Source: Hyphomonadaceae bacterium
GTDB taxonomy: Bacteria > Pseudomonadota > Alphaproteobacteria > Caulobacterales > Aquidulcibacteraceae
Assembly: GCA_019753105.1 (NCBI GenBank)
Contig: JAIELJ010000001.1
Location: 1-64,000 of the forward strand
Direction of reading: 5' to 3'
Length of the DNA stretch: 64,000 bases
The stretch's first letter is position 1. Every line of letters begins with the position of its first letter. The notes under the pieces were generated by a model, which did no database searches, was not told where the DNA came from, and was given only the letters and a program-made list of their open reading frames with translations. Position numbers and translations under genes: made by a program. Of the stretch, positions 43,922 to 51,966 are shown one piece after another.

Positions 43922-44804
43922 AGTGAGCCTTGAGCTGGCGCGCGATATCGGGCGTCAACGCGTCCACGTGCGGACAAAGCGTATGAGGGTTTGTCGCCAG
44001 CGCTTGGATCGGATCCTGCCCCTCCCAGCCGCCAAGATTGGGCCGGTGCATCTGATAGCCGATGAGCCGCTGCAGCGGCGTTGGAAATGACCGCGCGACG
44101 GCGGGTGGGTAAGCCAGGAATTGGTTTTCGTACTGCTTCAGCCAACCCAAACAATAGGAGACGATGATGCCGTCACGCGGCGCGTTTGACCGGTTCTCGC
44201 CGGCGCCGTGCGTCAGCGCGCCGAGGAAGACCAGCGCATCCCCGGGCTGCATCTCCGCGGGGATCGACCGCGCTGGATCAATGCTGCGGTCGAGCACGTC
44301 CGTGTGACTGCCTGGCCAAAGGCGCGTCGCGCCATTCTCTTTGGTGAAAGCAGTCAACGGCCACATCACATTGATGAGCCAGGGGCGGAGCTTCGGTTCG
44401 TGGGGCCACATCTCTTCATCGCGGTGCGGCGCCTGGGCTCGCTCTTGTGGGTGCACGCGAATGGCTTGCGTCAAATTGAGCTGGATGCAATCGCACGACG
44501 GCTGCAGGGCCGCGCGCGTGATCGCGAGCACGTCGGGATGAAGAACAAGGTCTTGTGTTGAAGGGGCCTTGTTGAGGAGACCTCCGACGCGCGTTGTCTT
44601 CCATCCGTAAAAATCGCCAACGCACTTCGGCGTGGCGGCCAAATGCGGCGCGACCTCGGCGCAAATCAAACGCGATTTCAAACTACTGATCGCCTCTGGC
44701 AAGATGACGTAGCCGTCGCGCATCAAGTCCTCAAATGCGTTCGGGAAACGAGCCTCTGAGTGAACCGCCGGTTGAATAGACATGCGCGGGGTGGCGACTT
44801 GCAT
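43905..44804 (-). CDS. Phytanoyl-CoA dioxygenase (PhyH)-family Fe(II)/2-oxoglutarate enzyme
   Basis: A 299-residue PhyH-family protein. The facial triad appears as HRDEEMW (H and D) and the distal His in GALTHGAGENRS; an Arg for 2-oxoglutarate follows in the same strand. FEDLMRDGYVILPEAIS is the usual N-terminus. ATG follows AAGGAG. It lies between luxI and gntR on one strand, leading into the lasso genes. It could hydroxylate the lasso precursor or an unrelated small molecule; the substrate is open. Confidence 0.85.
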   Translation of the reverse strand: MQVATPRMSIQPAVHSEARFPNAFEDLMRDGYVILPEAISSLKSRLICAEVAPHLAATPKCVGDFYGWKTTRVGGLLNKAPSTQDLVLHPDVLAITRAALQPSCDCIQLNLTQAIRVHPQERAQAPHRDEEMWPHEPKLRPWLINVMWPLTAFTKENGATRLWPGSHTDVLDRSIDPARSIPAEMQPGDALVFLGALTHGAGENRSNAPRDGIIVSYCLGWLKQYENQFLAYPPAVARSFPTPLQRLIGYQMHRPNLGGWEGQDPIQALATNPHTLCPHVDALTPDIARQLKAHYGEDA

Positions 44805-44842
44805 GACGGTCTCCTTAACGTGTTGCGTTGTTCAGCGCGCGC

Positions 44843-45469
44843 TCAGGCGGCACGCGCCAGTCCGGCATCAGCGAAGCGCGTGACAGGACCGGTTAGCCGC
44901 GCCCGCTGGCGTACGGCCGCAAGGCCATCGCTGGTGACGTCGGCCAGCATGGCGACGAGACGCTCTCGCCCCATCCTCTGCTTGGGCCCCAAAGCACAGA
45001 CGTGCCAGCCCGCTTGAGCTGCGAGCGGCGCGAGCGCGGCGCCGGCAACGAAACTCACCTTCTCAATCCCGAAGAGGATCGAGGTCTCCAGAATGCCCGC
45101 GATCATTCGCGCCAACAATTCACGACGCGGCGCGCCTTTCGCAATGGTGGGGGCGGGGCAGAATCGGGATGCTTCCCAAACGCGCGCCGATCGCGGCGGT
45201 CCGTCGTCGCAGAGATTGGCGAACACTTCGCTCATGAGATGTGGCGAGAGCGTTGGCAGTAGCCGCGCCGATTGCTGCACGTCGCCGTGTGCGTCGACAT
45301 CGATTAAATACATCGCCTCTTCGCTGTCGAACTCGTCGATCTCAAGGCCCATGCTTTCACTCAGCCGCCAATGCATGCGGTCGATGAAGACCTGCTTGCG
45401 TTGGCGATGCATCTCCATCAGCGCGTGATGAAAGAGGCGGCGATTGTCGCACGTGATGATCTGGATCAT
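44843..45469 (-). CDS. luxI: LuxI-family acyl-homoserine lactone synthase
   Basis: A 208-residue autoinducer synthase. Conserved residues are visible: R-x-x-VF-x-x-x-x-W (RQRKQVFIDRMHW, near residues 22-34), EIDEFDSEEAMYLI, SARLLPT, and EASRFCPAP (Glu and Arg of the active site). It makes acyl-HSL signals from SAM and acyl-ACP. luxR lies 113 bp upstream on the same strand, with an 18-bp palindrome in between. The dioxygenase gene follows 38 bp later. Confidence 0.92.
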   Translation of the reverse strand: MIQIITCDNRRLFHHALMEMHRQRKQVFIDRMHWRLSESMGLEIDEFDSEEAMYLIDVDAHGDVQQSARLLPTLSPHLMSEVFANLCDDGPPRSARVWEASRFCPAPTIAKGAPRRELLARMIAGILETSILFGIEKVSFVAGAALAPLAAQAGWHVCALGPKQRMGRERLVAMLADVTSDGLAAVRQRARLTGPVTRFADAGLARAA

Positions 45470-45529
45470 GAACCTAGTGTCCTCCACACCGAACTCAGTG
45501 AGATTGAGTGCAGACGCGTGCGCTCTGCT

Positions 45530-45547
45530 ATGGGCCGATCGGCCCAT
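45530..45547. promoter_or_regulatory. 18-bp palindrome in front of luxI, candidate lux box
   Basis: ATGGGCCGATCGGCCCAT is a perfect 18-bp palindrome, 60 bp upstream of the luxI ATG. Size and place fit a LuxR-type binding site (typically 18-20 bp dyads near -42). The sequence differs from the classical lux box. Confidence 0.55.
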
Positions 45548-45582
45548 TGACGCGCTTTGCACCAGAAGGAGGTGTGGAGAAG

Positions 45583-46317
45583 TCAGTCCGCCAGATCGGA
45601 CAAGGTCAGCGTGCCGTCGAGATAAGCGAACATGATCGCTTGGATGCGGGAGCTGACCCCATAGCGCGCCCGCGCATGCTCAATTGTATGTTTGGCCGTT
45701 GCGGTCTTGATGCCAAGAATGTCTGCGATCAACGGATCGCTCTTGCCGCGGGCCGCAAGCGCCAAACACTCCTTTTGGCGCTTAGTCAACACGACCGGCT
45801 TTCGCGCCTCACCCGTCGCGCGCAGCCGCGCCTCTTCGTGGGCGTGAAACGCCATCAATTGTAGGTCTGGCACGATCAGAGGATCGATGCCGTCAGGACC
45901 AGGCACAAGCGAACACGACGCCGGCAGCGCCCCGGGCGAATGAATGGGAATAGTCAGTCCCTTCCTCAAGCCGCATTCAGCGGCTTCGTTCAAAATGCGG
46001 CGCTGGTCGCGCGCCAGATCGTATTGGACCACGAACTCTTCCCACCAAAACGGCAGCAGTGCGTTGTGCGCGCCGAAAAAGATTGGATCGCGGTTGGCGT
46101 AATTCTTATCGGAAAACCAGACCAGCCAAGGGTGGGGATAGTTAACGATGGCGACGGCGCCCGTCGGGGGCTTCAGCGGATCGACATGCGAGGCGCAGGC
46201 AACATATCTGATCCCGCAAGCCTCCATCTCCGCGAAAAGAAAACGCGCGATATCCTCTGCCGAAGCCGCCGCCCGGCACTTTTGCACAAAGTCCAACGTG
46301 GCCTCACGCCGGCCCAT
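45583..46317 (-). CDS. luxR: LuxR-family quorum-sensing regulator
   Basis: A 244-residue regulator: N-terminal autoinducer-binding domain with the W/Y/DP pattern (HPWLVWFSDKNYANRDPIFFGA) and C-terminal GerE helix-turn-helix (LTKRQKECLALAARGKSDPLIADILGIKTATAKHTIEHARARYG). ATG 46317 is favoured over an upstream ATG at 46377 because homology begins there. It should bind the signal made by the adjacent LuxI and regulate the palindrome between them. Confidence 0.9.
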   Translation of the reverse strand: MGRREATLDFVQKCRAAASAEDIARFLFAEMEACGIRYVACASHVDPLKPPTGAVAIVNYPHPWLVWFSDKNYANRDPIFFGAHNALLPFWWEEFVVQYDLARDQRRILNEAAECGLRKGLTIPIHSPGALPASCSLVPGPDGIDPLIVPDLQLMAFHAHEEARLRATGEARKPVVLTKRQKECLALAARGKSDPLIADILGIKTATAKHTIEHARARYGVSSRIQAIMFAYLDGTLTLSDLAD

Positions 46318-46387
46318 CGATACACCTACTCCGCTTTCTGCGCGCTCAGGTTGAACCCTAAGCGCGCCGTTTTTCAAGTGAATTGCA

Positions 46388-46397
46388 AGTTTATAAG
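46388..46397 (-). promoter_or_regulatory. Putative -10 region of luxR, shared with the lasso promoter
   Basis: CTTATAAACT on the minus strand, 71 bp before the luxR ATG, identical in sequence and distance to the element before lasso precursor A1. The rest of the 46398-46574 gap shows no gene that I can support. Confidence 0.45.
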
Positions 46398-46574
46398 CAT
46401 TGCACTTCGCCCATTCTCGTAGCGCGCGACGTGGGCCCCGGCCCCATCCCGAGAGGCGAGTCGCCTTCTTGACCTCAACCTCATCGCACCCTGTCTGCCC
46501 GCTTCGGGTGATCGCGCTCGTGACTAAGTGGAATAGTTTGGCGTCCCGTGCAGCCGCGCGTCAGAAACTGCCAA

Positions 46575-47090
46575 ATGCGAAGCATCAGGTTAGTGGCGCC
46601 AACGCGGACCGTCGCATTAGCCGGCTTGGTCACTTTTGCTCTGTGTCTCGGCATCGGCTTTGTTGCCGTATCGACGCTTTCCGACGTCGTCATCTACAAT
46701 GCGAGCCCATCGATGCCTCAAGGCATCTACGTGCGCATGCACTCGCCAATCGTGCGCCATTCAATCGTTACGGTGCGGGCGCGGGATGTCGCGCTTAACT
46801 ATGCCGCAGCGCGGCGCTTTACAGACGCAGATGATCGCTTCCTCAAACGCGTCGCCGCATTGGATGGCGATGTCGTCTGTGCTTTTGGTCCCCGGGTAAC
46901 AATCAATCACGAGCTTACACTTCAGCGTCGAACAATGGACAACGTCCGACGCGCTTTGCCGACCTGGTCGGGATGCCGGCGCCTCAATGGTCAGATCTTT
47001 CTAATCGGAGACACGGCGGACAGTTTTGACGGCCGCTATTGGGGGCCGGTCGCCTCTGAGCTTGTGGAAGGCGTTTGGCGTCGGCGATGA
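46575..47090 (+). CDS. S26-family signal peptidase, TraF-like
   Basis: A 171-residue membrane peptidase of the conjugative TraF/S26 type. A membrane helix (ALAGLVTFALCLGIGFVAV) is followed by YNASPSMPQGIYV, which contains the catalytic Ser, and DDRFLKRVAALDGDVV, which contains the catalytic Lys, then FLIGDTADSFDGRYWGPV. In plasmid transfer TraF matures pilin. A GTG at 46548 is an alternative start. A second, broken copy of the same family lies at 51967-52473. Confidence 0.85.
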   Translation: MRSIRLVAPTRTVALAGLVTFALCLGIGFVAVSTLSDVVIYNASPSMPQGIYVRMHSPIVRHSIVTVRARDVALNYAAARRFTDADDRFLKRVAALDGDVVCAFGPRVTINHELTLQRRTMDNVRRALPTWSGCRRLNGQIFLIGDTADSFDGRYWGPVASELVEGVWRRR

Positions 47091-47099
47091 CGCCGCGCA

Positions 47100-47214
47100 C
47101 CGCGCCGGGCCACTTCTTGTCGCACGCCGCCCTGCTCCGTGCGGTCAAGGGACGCTGCGCTCTTCGCCCTTGACCGCGCATGCCGGCGTGCAGGGCGAGC
47201 ATCGCCCGGCGCGG
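47100..47214. repeat. Nested inverted repeats in the leader of the parB-like gene
   Basis: Outer arms CCGCGCCGGGC (47100-47110) and GCCCGGCGCGG (47204-47214) enclose inner arms GCGGTCAAGGG (47141-47151) and CCCTTGACCGC (47167-47177). All arms are perfect. CCCTGC and GCAGGG form a third tier between them. A similar design sits in front of the OB-fold gene at 50254-50335. Could be a structured RNA leader, an operator or a transfer/partition site. Confidence 0.7.
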
Positions 47215-47245
47215 CTCCTCGCGTGCGGGCGATGGAGAAAATGCA

Positions 47246-49096
47246 ATGACCGACATCACCATGATCGCTTTGTCGAAGCTCGTTCCTGGACAGCGCAATG
47301 TCCGTAAGACCAAGCCTGCGATGAGCATTGATGAGCTTGCGGCGTCCATCGCGGCGCATGGCCTCTTGCAGAATCTGGTCGTCTCGGAAGCTGACAGGGG
47401 ACGCTATTCCGTGGAAGCCGGCGGCCGGCGCCTGAAGGCGCTTCGAAAACTCGCCAAGGCGAAGACCATTCCCGGCAACGAGCCGATCCCCTGCCGCGTC
47501 GTGCCACTTGACGATGCGACAGAAGCCTCGCTGGCCGAGAACGTCCAACGAGAGCCGATGCATCCGGCCGATGAGATCGAGGCATTTGCTCAGCTTGCTG
47601 AAGCTGGTCACGGTCCGGAAGCGATCGCCGGCCGCTTTGGCGTCAACGGCACGCATGTCGCGCGTCGGCTGCGCCTCGCGCGCGTGTCGCCGAGGCTGAT
47701 CGAGGCGCTGAAGAAAGACGAGATCGACCTCGACCAATTGGGCGCGCTCGCCTTCACCGACGATCATGCGCTGCAGGACAAAGCCTTCTTCGATACGCCG
47801 GAGTGGCAACGGACGCCCGAGCAACTCAAAGCACGTGTGACCCAAGCGCACGTCGCCGAGACCGATAAGCTCGCGCGCCTTGTCGGTGTCGACGCCTATG
47901 TCGAAGCCGGCGGCGCGGTCGCGTCCGATCTCTTCGCGGACGAAGACGAGACGCGGTTCCTTGCCGATCGTGAGCTTCTGGTTCGGCTGGCCGAGGCCAA
48001 GCTCGAACCGATCGTCACTGAAGTGCAGGCTGAAGGCTGGGCGTTTGTCCAGATTTCGATCGACGGCGTGGCCTGGAGCCAATTTCCGGAGCGGGTGCGT
48101 GAACGGCGGCGTGAGCTCACGGCCGAAGAAGCGGCTCAGCAAGAACAGCTTTACGCCAAGCTGGACGAGACCGAAGACGAGGCCGAGATCGAAAAGATCG
48201 AAGCGGCGATCGATGCGCTTGCGCCGGCGCAATGGGACGAAGACGAAGTCGCCCTCGCCGGCGCGATCGTGACATTGAACCACTCCGGCGAGGTCAAAAT
48301 CGAACGCGGCCTGGTGCGCGTCGAAGACGTGAAGGTGCTGAGGGCGCTACGCCGAAAGGGCACGACGTCAGACCACAGCGGCGCTGACGCGGACGACGCG
48401 CACGCCGAGGTCGCAGCAGCGCCGAAGCCGGCCGTTCCTGCCAAGCTGCTGGACGAATTGCTCGCGCACAAGACGTTGGGCCTTCGGGTTGCGATCATCG
48501 ATAGCCCAGCGCTCGCACTTCGCCTCGTGGCGTTCAGCCTGGCGGCAAGCTTCATGGGCGATGCATCCGCATCGTGCCTAACGATCTCTGTCGATCACGT
48601 TGACGTGGAGCGCTCCATTACGCGCGCGGAGAGTAGAGCGGCCAGTGAGTTTACCGAGATTGGTTCGGTGTGGCGCTCGCGTTTGCCGGTCAATCCAGAA
48701 GAGCTTTGGGCTTACATCTCTTCGATGGACGAGCCGATGCTGCTCGAACTCATCGCGGTTACGATCGCATCCGGCATCGATCTCAGGCGTGTTGGCCCGC
48801 TATCGGGTATGGAAGCACGTCAAGCACTCGGTCAGACGCTCTGCAACCTCGCTGGACTCGACATGACCAAATATTGGAAGGCGTCGGTCGAGAGCTACTT
48901 CGAACACGTCAGGAAAGACGCGGTCGTCGCGGCGCTGATGGAAGTCAATCCGAAGTTGGAGCGTGCAGCGCTTGAGAAAGCGCCGAAGAAAGAAGTGCTA
49001 ACGCGCGCCAAGCGCACGTTCAAACAAAGCGCGTGGCTGCCATCGCCTCTACGCACGACAACCGAGGCAACGCCGCTAGCCGTCGCGGCCGAATAG
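47246..49096 (+). CDS. ParB/Spo0J-family partition-like protein
   Basis: A 616-residue protein with an N-terminal ParB nuclease-like/CTP-binding domain (ALSKLVPGQRNVRKT, HGLLQNLVVSEAD, VEAGGRRLKALRKL, ASLAENVQREPMHPADEIEAF) and a helix-turn-helix (IAGRFGVNGTHVARRLRLARV). A long acidic linker and a C-terminal domain of unknown type follow. The length is about twice that of chromosomal ParB and typical of ParB-like proteins on plasmids and integrative elements. ATG 47246 follows GGAGAA. It may act in maintenance or regulation of the element. Confidence 0.85.
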   Translation: MTDITMIALSKLVPGQRNVRKTKPAMSIDELAASIAAHGLLQNLVVSEADRGRYSVEAGGRRLKALRKLAKAKTIPGNEPIPCRVVPLDDATEASLAENVQREPMHPADEIEAFAQLAEAGHGPEAIAGRFGVNGTHVARRLRLARVSPRLIEALKKDEIDLDQLGALAFTDDHALQDKAFFDTPEWQRTPEQLKARVTQAHVAETDKLARLVGVDAYVEAGGAVASDLFADEDETRFLADRELLVRLAEAKLEPIVTEVQAEGWAFVQISIDGVAWSQFPERVRERRRELTAEEAAQQEQLYAKLDETEDEAEIEKIEAAIDALAPAQWDEDEVALAGAIVTLNHSGEVKIERGLVRVEDVKVLRALRRKGTTSDHSGADADDAHAEVAAAPKPAVPAKLLDELLAHKTLGLRVAIIDSPALALRLVAFSLAASFMGDASASCLTISVDHVDVERSITRAESRAASEFTEIGSVWRSRLPVNPEELWAYISSMDEPMLLELIAVTIASGIDLRRVGPLSGMEARQALGQTLCNLAGLDMTKYWKASVESYFEHVRKDAVVAALMEVNPKLERAALEKAPKKEVLTRAKRTFKQSAWLPSPLRTTTEATPLAVAAE

Positions 49097-49108
49097 TGGG
49101 CAAACAAA

Positions 49109-49142
49109 GCGCCGCCCCAGGAATTCAAACCTGTGGCGGCGC
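49109..49142. terminator. Bidirectional hairpin terminator between parB-like gene and microprotein
   Basis: GCGCCGCCCCAGG (49109-49121) pairs with CCTGTGGCGGCGC (49130-49142), one mismatch and an 8-base loop. On the minus strand it is followed by TTTGTTTG. It separates two convergent genes. Confidence 0.65.
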
Positions 49143-49168
49143 AATGTCGTTCGGACGTGGGGACGTCC

Positions 49169-49231
49169 TTACTTCTTCTTTTTCGCGGCCTTCTTCGGCG
49201 CGGCTTTGGCTTTCTTGGCTTTCTTCGCCAT
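49169..49231 (-). CDS. Lys/Ala-rich 20-residue microprotein
   Basis: The frame encodes MAKKAKKAKAAPKKAAKKKK, 13 lysines in 20 residues, followed by a stop and the shared hairpin terminator. It resembles the tails of histone H1-like DNA-binding proteins and could compact or shield DNA of the element, or be chance. Too short for ORF tracking. The terminator and separate position give it modest support. Confidence 0.4.
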   Translation of the reverse strand: MAKKAKKAKAAPKKAAKKKK

Positions 49232-49334
49232 GCGTGATGCTCCAGCGTGTCGAGGCGTTAAGGAGACCTCAGGCCGTGAGATTGGGACTGAGTCTGGAAT
49301 CAAACCTTAACGCGCCGCCCGGCGGCGTTCGCCC

Positions 49335-50042
49335 TCAATAGCGGATCATGCGCGGCTGACCGGCGTCGATATCGACGTGGATCGAAGTTTCACCGTACTC
49401 GCCAGGCGGCCCGGCGGCCAAAATGAGCTGGAGCTCGCCGTTGAACGGATCTGGCTGAGCCGGAATCGCGTGGCGCTCCGGCAGCATTTTGATGTTGTCG
49501 GTTTTATAGACCCAAACGTCGTTGCCCTTGAGAAGGGCGAGCAGTTCACGGAGCCGCCGGCGAATGGGCAGCTCCCCATCCGTTTGCAGCAGCGCGCGGT
49601 TGCTCCCGCTCCAGCTCAGGCTCGAAGCCAGTTCGTAGAGTTCGGTGATGTAGCCTTGAGTCTCTTCGGTAAGCCGGACCTTGATCTGCAAGAGGACGAC
49701 CTGAGCCTTCGATGCGGCGTCCATCAAAACGGCCTCATCCTCGACCATTTCGGCGATGCCGGTGTCAAAGCGCGGGGAGAAACGATCCTTCTTAGGAGGT
49801 TTTGACGGCATCGCCGAGGCCGGCGCCGGAGCAGAAGCGCAAAGTTGCGTCCGCGGCACGCTCAGAGCTCGTGCTAGTCGATCGACAACGTCGACAGCGA
49901 TCAATCCCTTTGCGTTCTCAATCTCTCGGAGCCGCCGCTCACTAATCCCCACTTCGTGCGCAAACTCCTTCTGCGTTGCGCTGCGCTCACGGCTTGAGCG
50001 CAAGCGTTTCACCTCAGCACCATCGACTTCAAGCTTGAGCAC
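49335..50042 (-). CDS. XRE-family regulator with long C-terminal domain
   Basis: A 235-residue protein: helix-turn-helix VKRLRSSRERSATQKEFAHEVGISERRLREIENAKG near residues 10-45, then VDVVDRLARALSV, and a C-terminal part of ~150 residues (EETQGYITELYELASSLSW, RRLRELLALLKGNDVWVYK) that I do not recognise. GTG 50042 has GGAGG eight bases upstream; other in-frame starts lack a ribosome site. The frame stays open to 50519 but without homology. Likely a regulator of the mobile element. Confidence 0.7.
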   Translation of the reverse strand: MLKLEVDGAEVKRLRSSRERSATQKEFAHEVGISERRLREIENAKGLIAVDVVDRLARALSVPRTQLCASAPAPASAMPSKPPKKDRFSPRFDTGIAEMVEDEAVLMDAASKAQVVLLQIKVRLTEETQGYITELYELASSLSWSGSNRALLQTDGELPIRRRLRELLALLKGNDVWVYKTDNIKMLPERHAIPAQPDPFNGELQLILAAGPPGEYGETSIHVDIDAGQPRMIRY

Positions 50043-50253
50043 GCTTCCCGCCTCCTTGACCTTCGCCACTATAGGCCATCGACGCGGATTCGGGCGGCGC
50101 CAAACCGGCGGATAACCGGCGCCGATGCGGCGCCGCATCAGTTCCCACACTCCGCCTCTGCTGTTGGCCCTTCGCAGCGAATGCACGCGCCTCTCCCGCG
50201 TCTTCGGTCCGACAACACACCACGAGGCCTCTCGCTCATTGGTCCTCGTCTTC

Positions 50254-50335
50254 GCATGCGGGCGGTCGCTTGCAAGGGGCAAGCCTCCGGTCGCGGTACC
50301 CGCGACCCCTTGCAAGCGCCCTCTTACCCGCATGC
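50254..50335. repeat. Three-tier nested inverted repeat in the leader of the OB-fold gene
   Basis: Outer arms GCATGCGGG/CCCGCATGC (50254-50262, 50327-50335), middle arms CTTGCAAGGGG/CCCCTTGCAAG (50269-50279, 50306-50316) and inner arms GGTCGCGG/CCGCGACC (50289-50296, 50300-50307). All are perfect. They occupy the 366-bp gap 50043-50408, otherwise free of genes. The CAAGGG/CCCTTG core recalls the leader at 47100-47214. Confidence 0.75.
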
Positions 50336-50408
50336 AGCCCACGGCCCCATCGCGGGAAAGCCCCGCGGCGCTTCTCGCCGGAGCTACCGGCGAACAGGAG
50401 AGACACCC

Positions 50409-50771
50409 ATGTTCCGCTTCACCGCTCAGGGCCGCATCGGCAAGATCGAAGAACTGAAAGCCAAGACGCTCCGCATCTCGATCGCCGCAGACCGTTTGGC
50501 CGAAGGCCGCGACGGCCAATACACCAAGACCGAATGGCTTCGCTGCGTCTCGTTTGACGCTGATCTGAACGCCGAGATGCTGACCCAGCTCGACAAGGGC
50601 GACAGCGTCACCTTCGAAGGCCGCATCGTTCCGACCGTCTGGCTCAAAGGCGAGCAGAAGATCTACGACAACACATTCGAGATTACCCGCTACCAGCGTC
50701 TGTCGCGGCCCAAGGCCAAGACCGCCTCGGCGATGTCCAAGGCCGAGAGCGCCGCTGACGCGGCTGCCTAA
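50409..50771 (+). CDS. OB-fold, single-stranded-DNA-binding-like protein
   Basis: A 120-residue protein: MFRFTAQGRIGKIEEL, TLRISIAADR, TEWLRCVSFDADLNAEML, GDSVTFEGRIVPTVW and YDNTFEITRYQRLS follow the strand pattern of an SSB-like OB fold. Proteins like this are common on conjugative plasmids and genomic islands, where they protect single strands during transfer. The C-terminus lacks the acidic tip of housekeeping SSB. Flanked by a structured leader and a clear terminator. Confidence 0.7.
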   Translation: MFRFTAQGRIGKIEELKAKTLRISIAADRLAEGRDGQYTKTEWLRCVSFDADLNAEMLTQLDKGDSVTFEGRIVPTVWLKGEQKIYDNTFEITRYQRLSRPKAKTASAMSKAESAADAAA

Positions 50772-50786
50772 CGCCTCTTTTCACTC

Positions 50787-50815
50787 GGCGCCGCCCACGC
50801 GGCGCCACTTTTTTT
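50787..50815 (+). terminator. Rho-independent terminator after the OB-fold gene
   Basis: Perfect stem GGCGCCGC/GCGGCGCC (50787-50794, 50799-50806) with CCAC loop, then AC and seven T residues. It is the clearest intrinsic terminator in the window. Confidence 0.9.
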
Positions 50816-50822
50816 CCAAGCC

Positions 50823-50844
50823 CCCACGCGCTGACGCGCGTGGG
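50823..50844. promoter_or_regulatory. Hairpin in the ardC leader
   Basis: CCCACGCGC (50823-50831) and GCGCGTGGG (50836-50844) form a perfect 9-bp stem with a TGAC loop, 22 bp before the ardC start. It may act on translation or as an operator. Confidence 0.45.
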
Positions 50845-50866
50845 CGCATTCATTCGGAGCGAACCG

Positions 50867-51844
50867 ATGAAACGCTCGGCTCAATTGAAAGCGCAACCGA
50901 AGCGCACAGCATTTGACGCGCTGGCGCACGTCACAGCAGAAATCTCCTACATGCTCGAACGCGGCGTGATGCCGTGGCGCGCGCCTTGGGATCACGCCAA
51001 GGCGTTGGCGTTGACGCCTGGCCTGCCCTTACGATCGACGGGCGCCCCCTATCGCGGCGCCAATGTGATGCTGTTATGGGCGGCGCAGATTGCGCATGGT
51101 TATTCCAAGCGCACCTGGCTCACGTTTCGCCAGGCGCTCGAACTGGGCGGACATGTGCGCAAGGGCGAAAAGGCGTGCCCGGTCATCTTTTATGGCCAAG
51201 CCAAACCGAAGCAGAGGGACGCCGGCGACGCTTCCGCTGACGACAATGGCGATGCTACGCGCAGCTATCGTTTTTTGAAGCTTTTTTATGTGTTCAATGT
51301 CAATCAGATCGATGCACTGCCCGATGGCTTCGGCGTGGAAACCGCACCCGTGGCTGCGGAGCCTGGCGCCATCGAACGATGGACCGCGCGTGCCGGCGTA
51401 CAGGTCCGCATCGGTGGCTCGATGGCTTGCTACGCGCCGGTGACCGACTTCGTGCATATGCCGGCGCACGAAGCGTTCTTGTCTGAAGAGCATTGGGCCG
51501 CGACCTTGTTGCACGAGAGCGTGCATTTCACCGGTCATAAGAGTCGGCTTGATCGCCTCGACGGTTATGCCACCGACCGAAAGTCGCGGGCGCGCGAAGA
51601 ACTGTGCGCCGAATTTGGCTCAGCTCTTCTTGGCGCGATGGCGGGCCTGGCGCCTTTCCATCTCGAGGACCACGCGAGCTACATCGCCAGTTGGTTGGAG
51701 CTGTTGCGCGACGAGCCGCGGGCGTTTCTGGCGGCAGGCGCCAAGGCGCAAGCCGCGGTGGATTGGCTCATCGCGCAGGCGGGGCCATTGCCGGTCAGTT
51801 GTCGTGAGGATGCGACGAGTGACGTGCCAGCGCTGCCGGGGTGA
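50867..51844 (+). CDS. ArdC-like antirestriction protein
   Basis: A 325-residue protein with the ArdC layout: N-terminal ssDNA-binding DUF1738 domain (VTAEISYMLERGVMPWRAPW, GAPYRGANVMLLW, WLTFRQALELGGHVRKGEKACPVIFY) and C-terminal zincin metallopeptidase-like domain (WAATLLHESVHFTGHKSRLDR, with HESVHFTGH as the metal site, and REELCAEFGSALL). ArdC proteins of conjugative plasmids shield incoming single-stranded DNA from restriction. ATG follows GGAGC. Confidence 0.9.
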   Translation: MKRSAQLKAQPKRTAFDALAHVTAEISYMLERGVMPWRAPWDHAKALALTPGLPLRSTGAPYRGANVMLLWAAQIAHGYSKRTWLTFRQALELGGHVRKGEKACPVIFYGQAKPKQRDAGDASADDNGDATRSYRFLKLFYVFNVNQIDALPDGFGVETAPVAAEPGAIERWTARAGVQVRIGGSMACYAPVTDFVHMPAHEAFLSEEHWAATLLHESVHFTGHKSRLDRLDGYATDRKSRAREELCAEFGSALLGAMAGLAPFHLEDHASYIASWLELLRDEPRAFLAAGAKAQAAVDWLIAQAGPLPVSCREDATSDVPALPG

Positions 51845-51966
51845 AACGGAACTTCTCCGTCTTCTGCTACGCCGGTAATTGAATCCCCCGGCGGCTCGAA
51901 CCCGACATGCCGAGCCCTCGCCAGCCGTAACGGCCGCCGCATCTCCCACCAGCGGCGCCCGTTGCC

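Noticed and set aside
45141-45150. GCAATGGTGG shared with the tRNA-Ala junction, considered as att
   Set aside because: Ten bases inside luxI without extension into the tRNA sequence; chance match.
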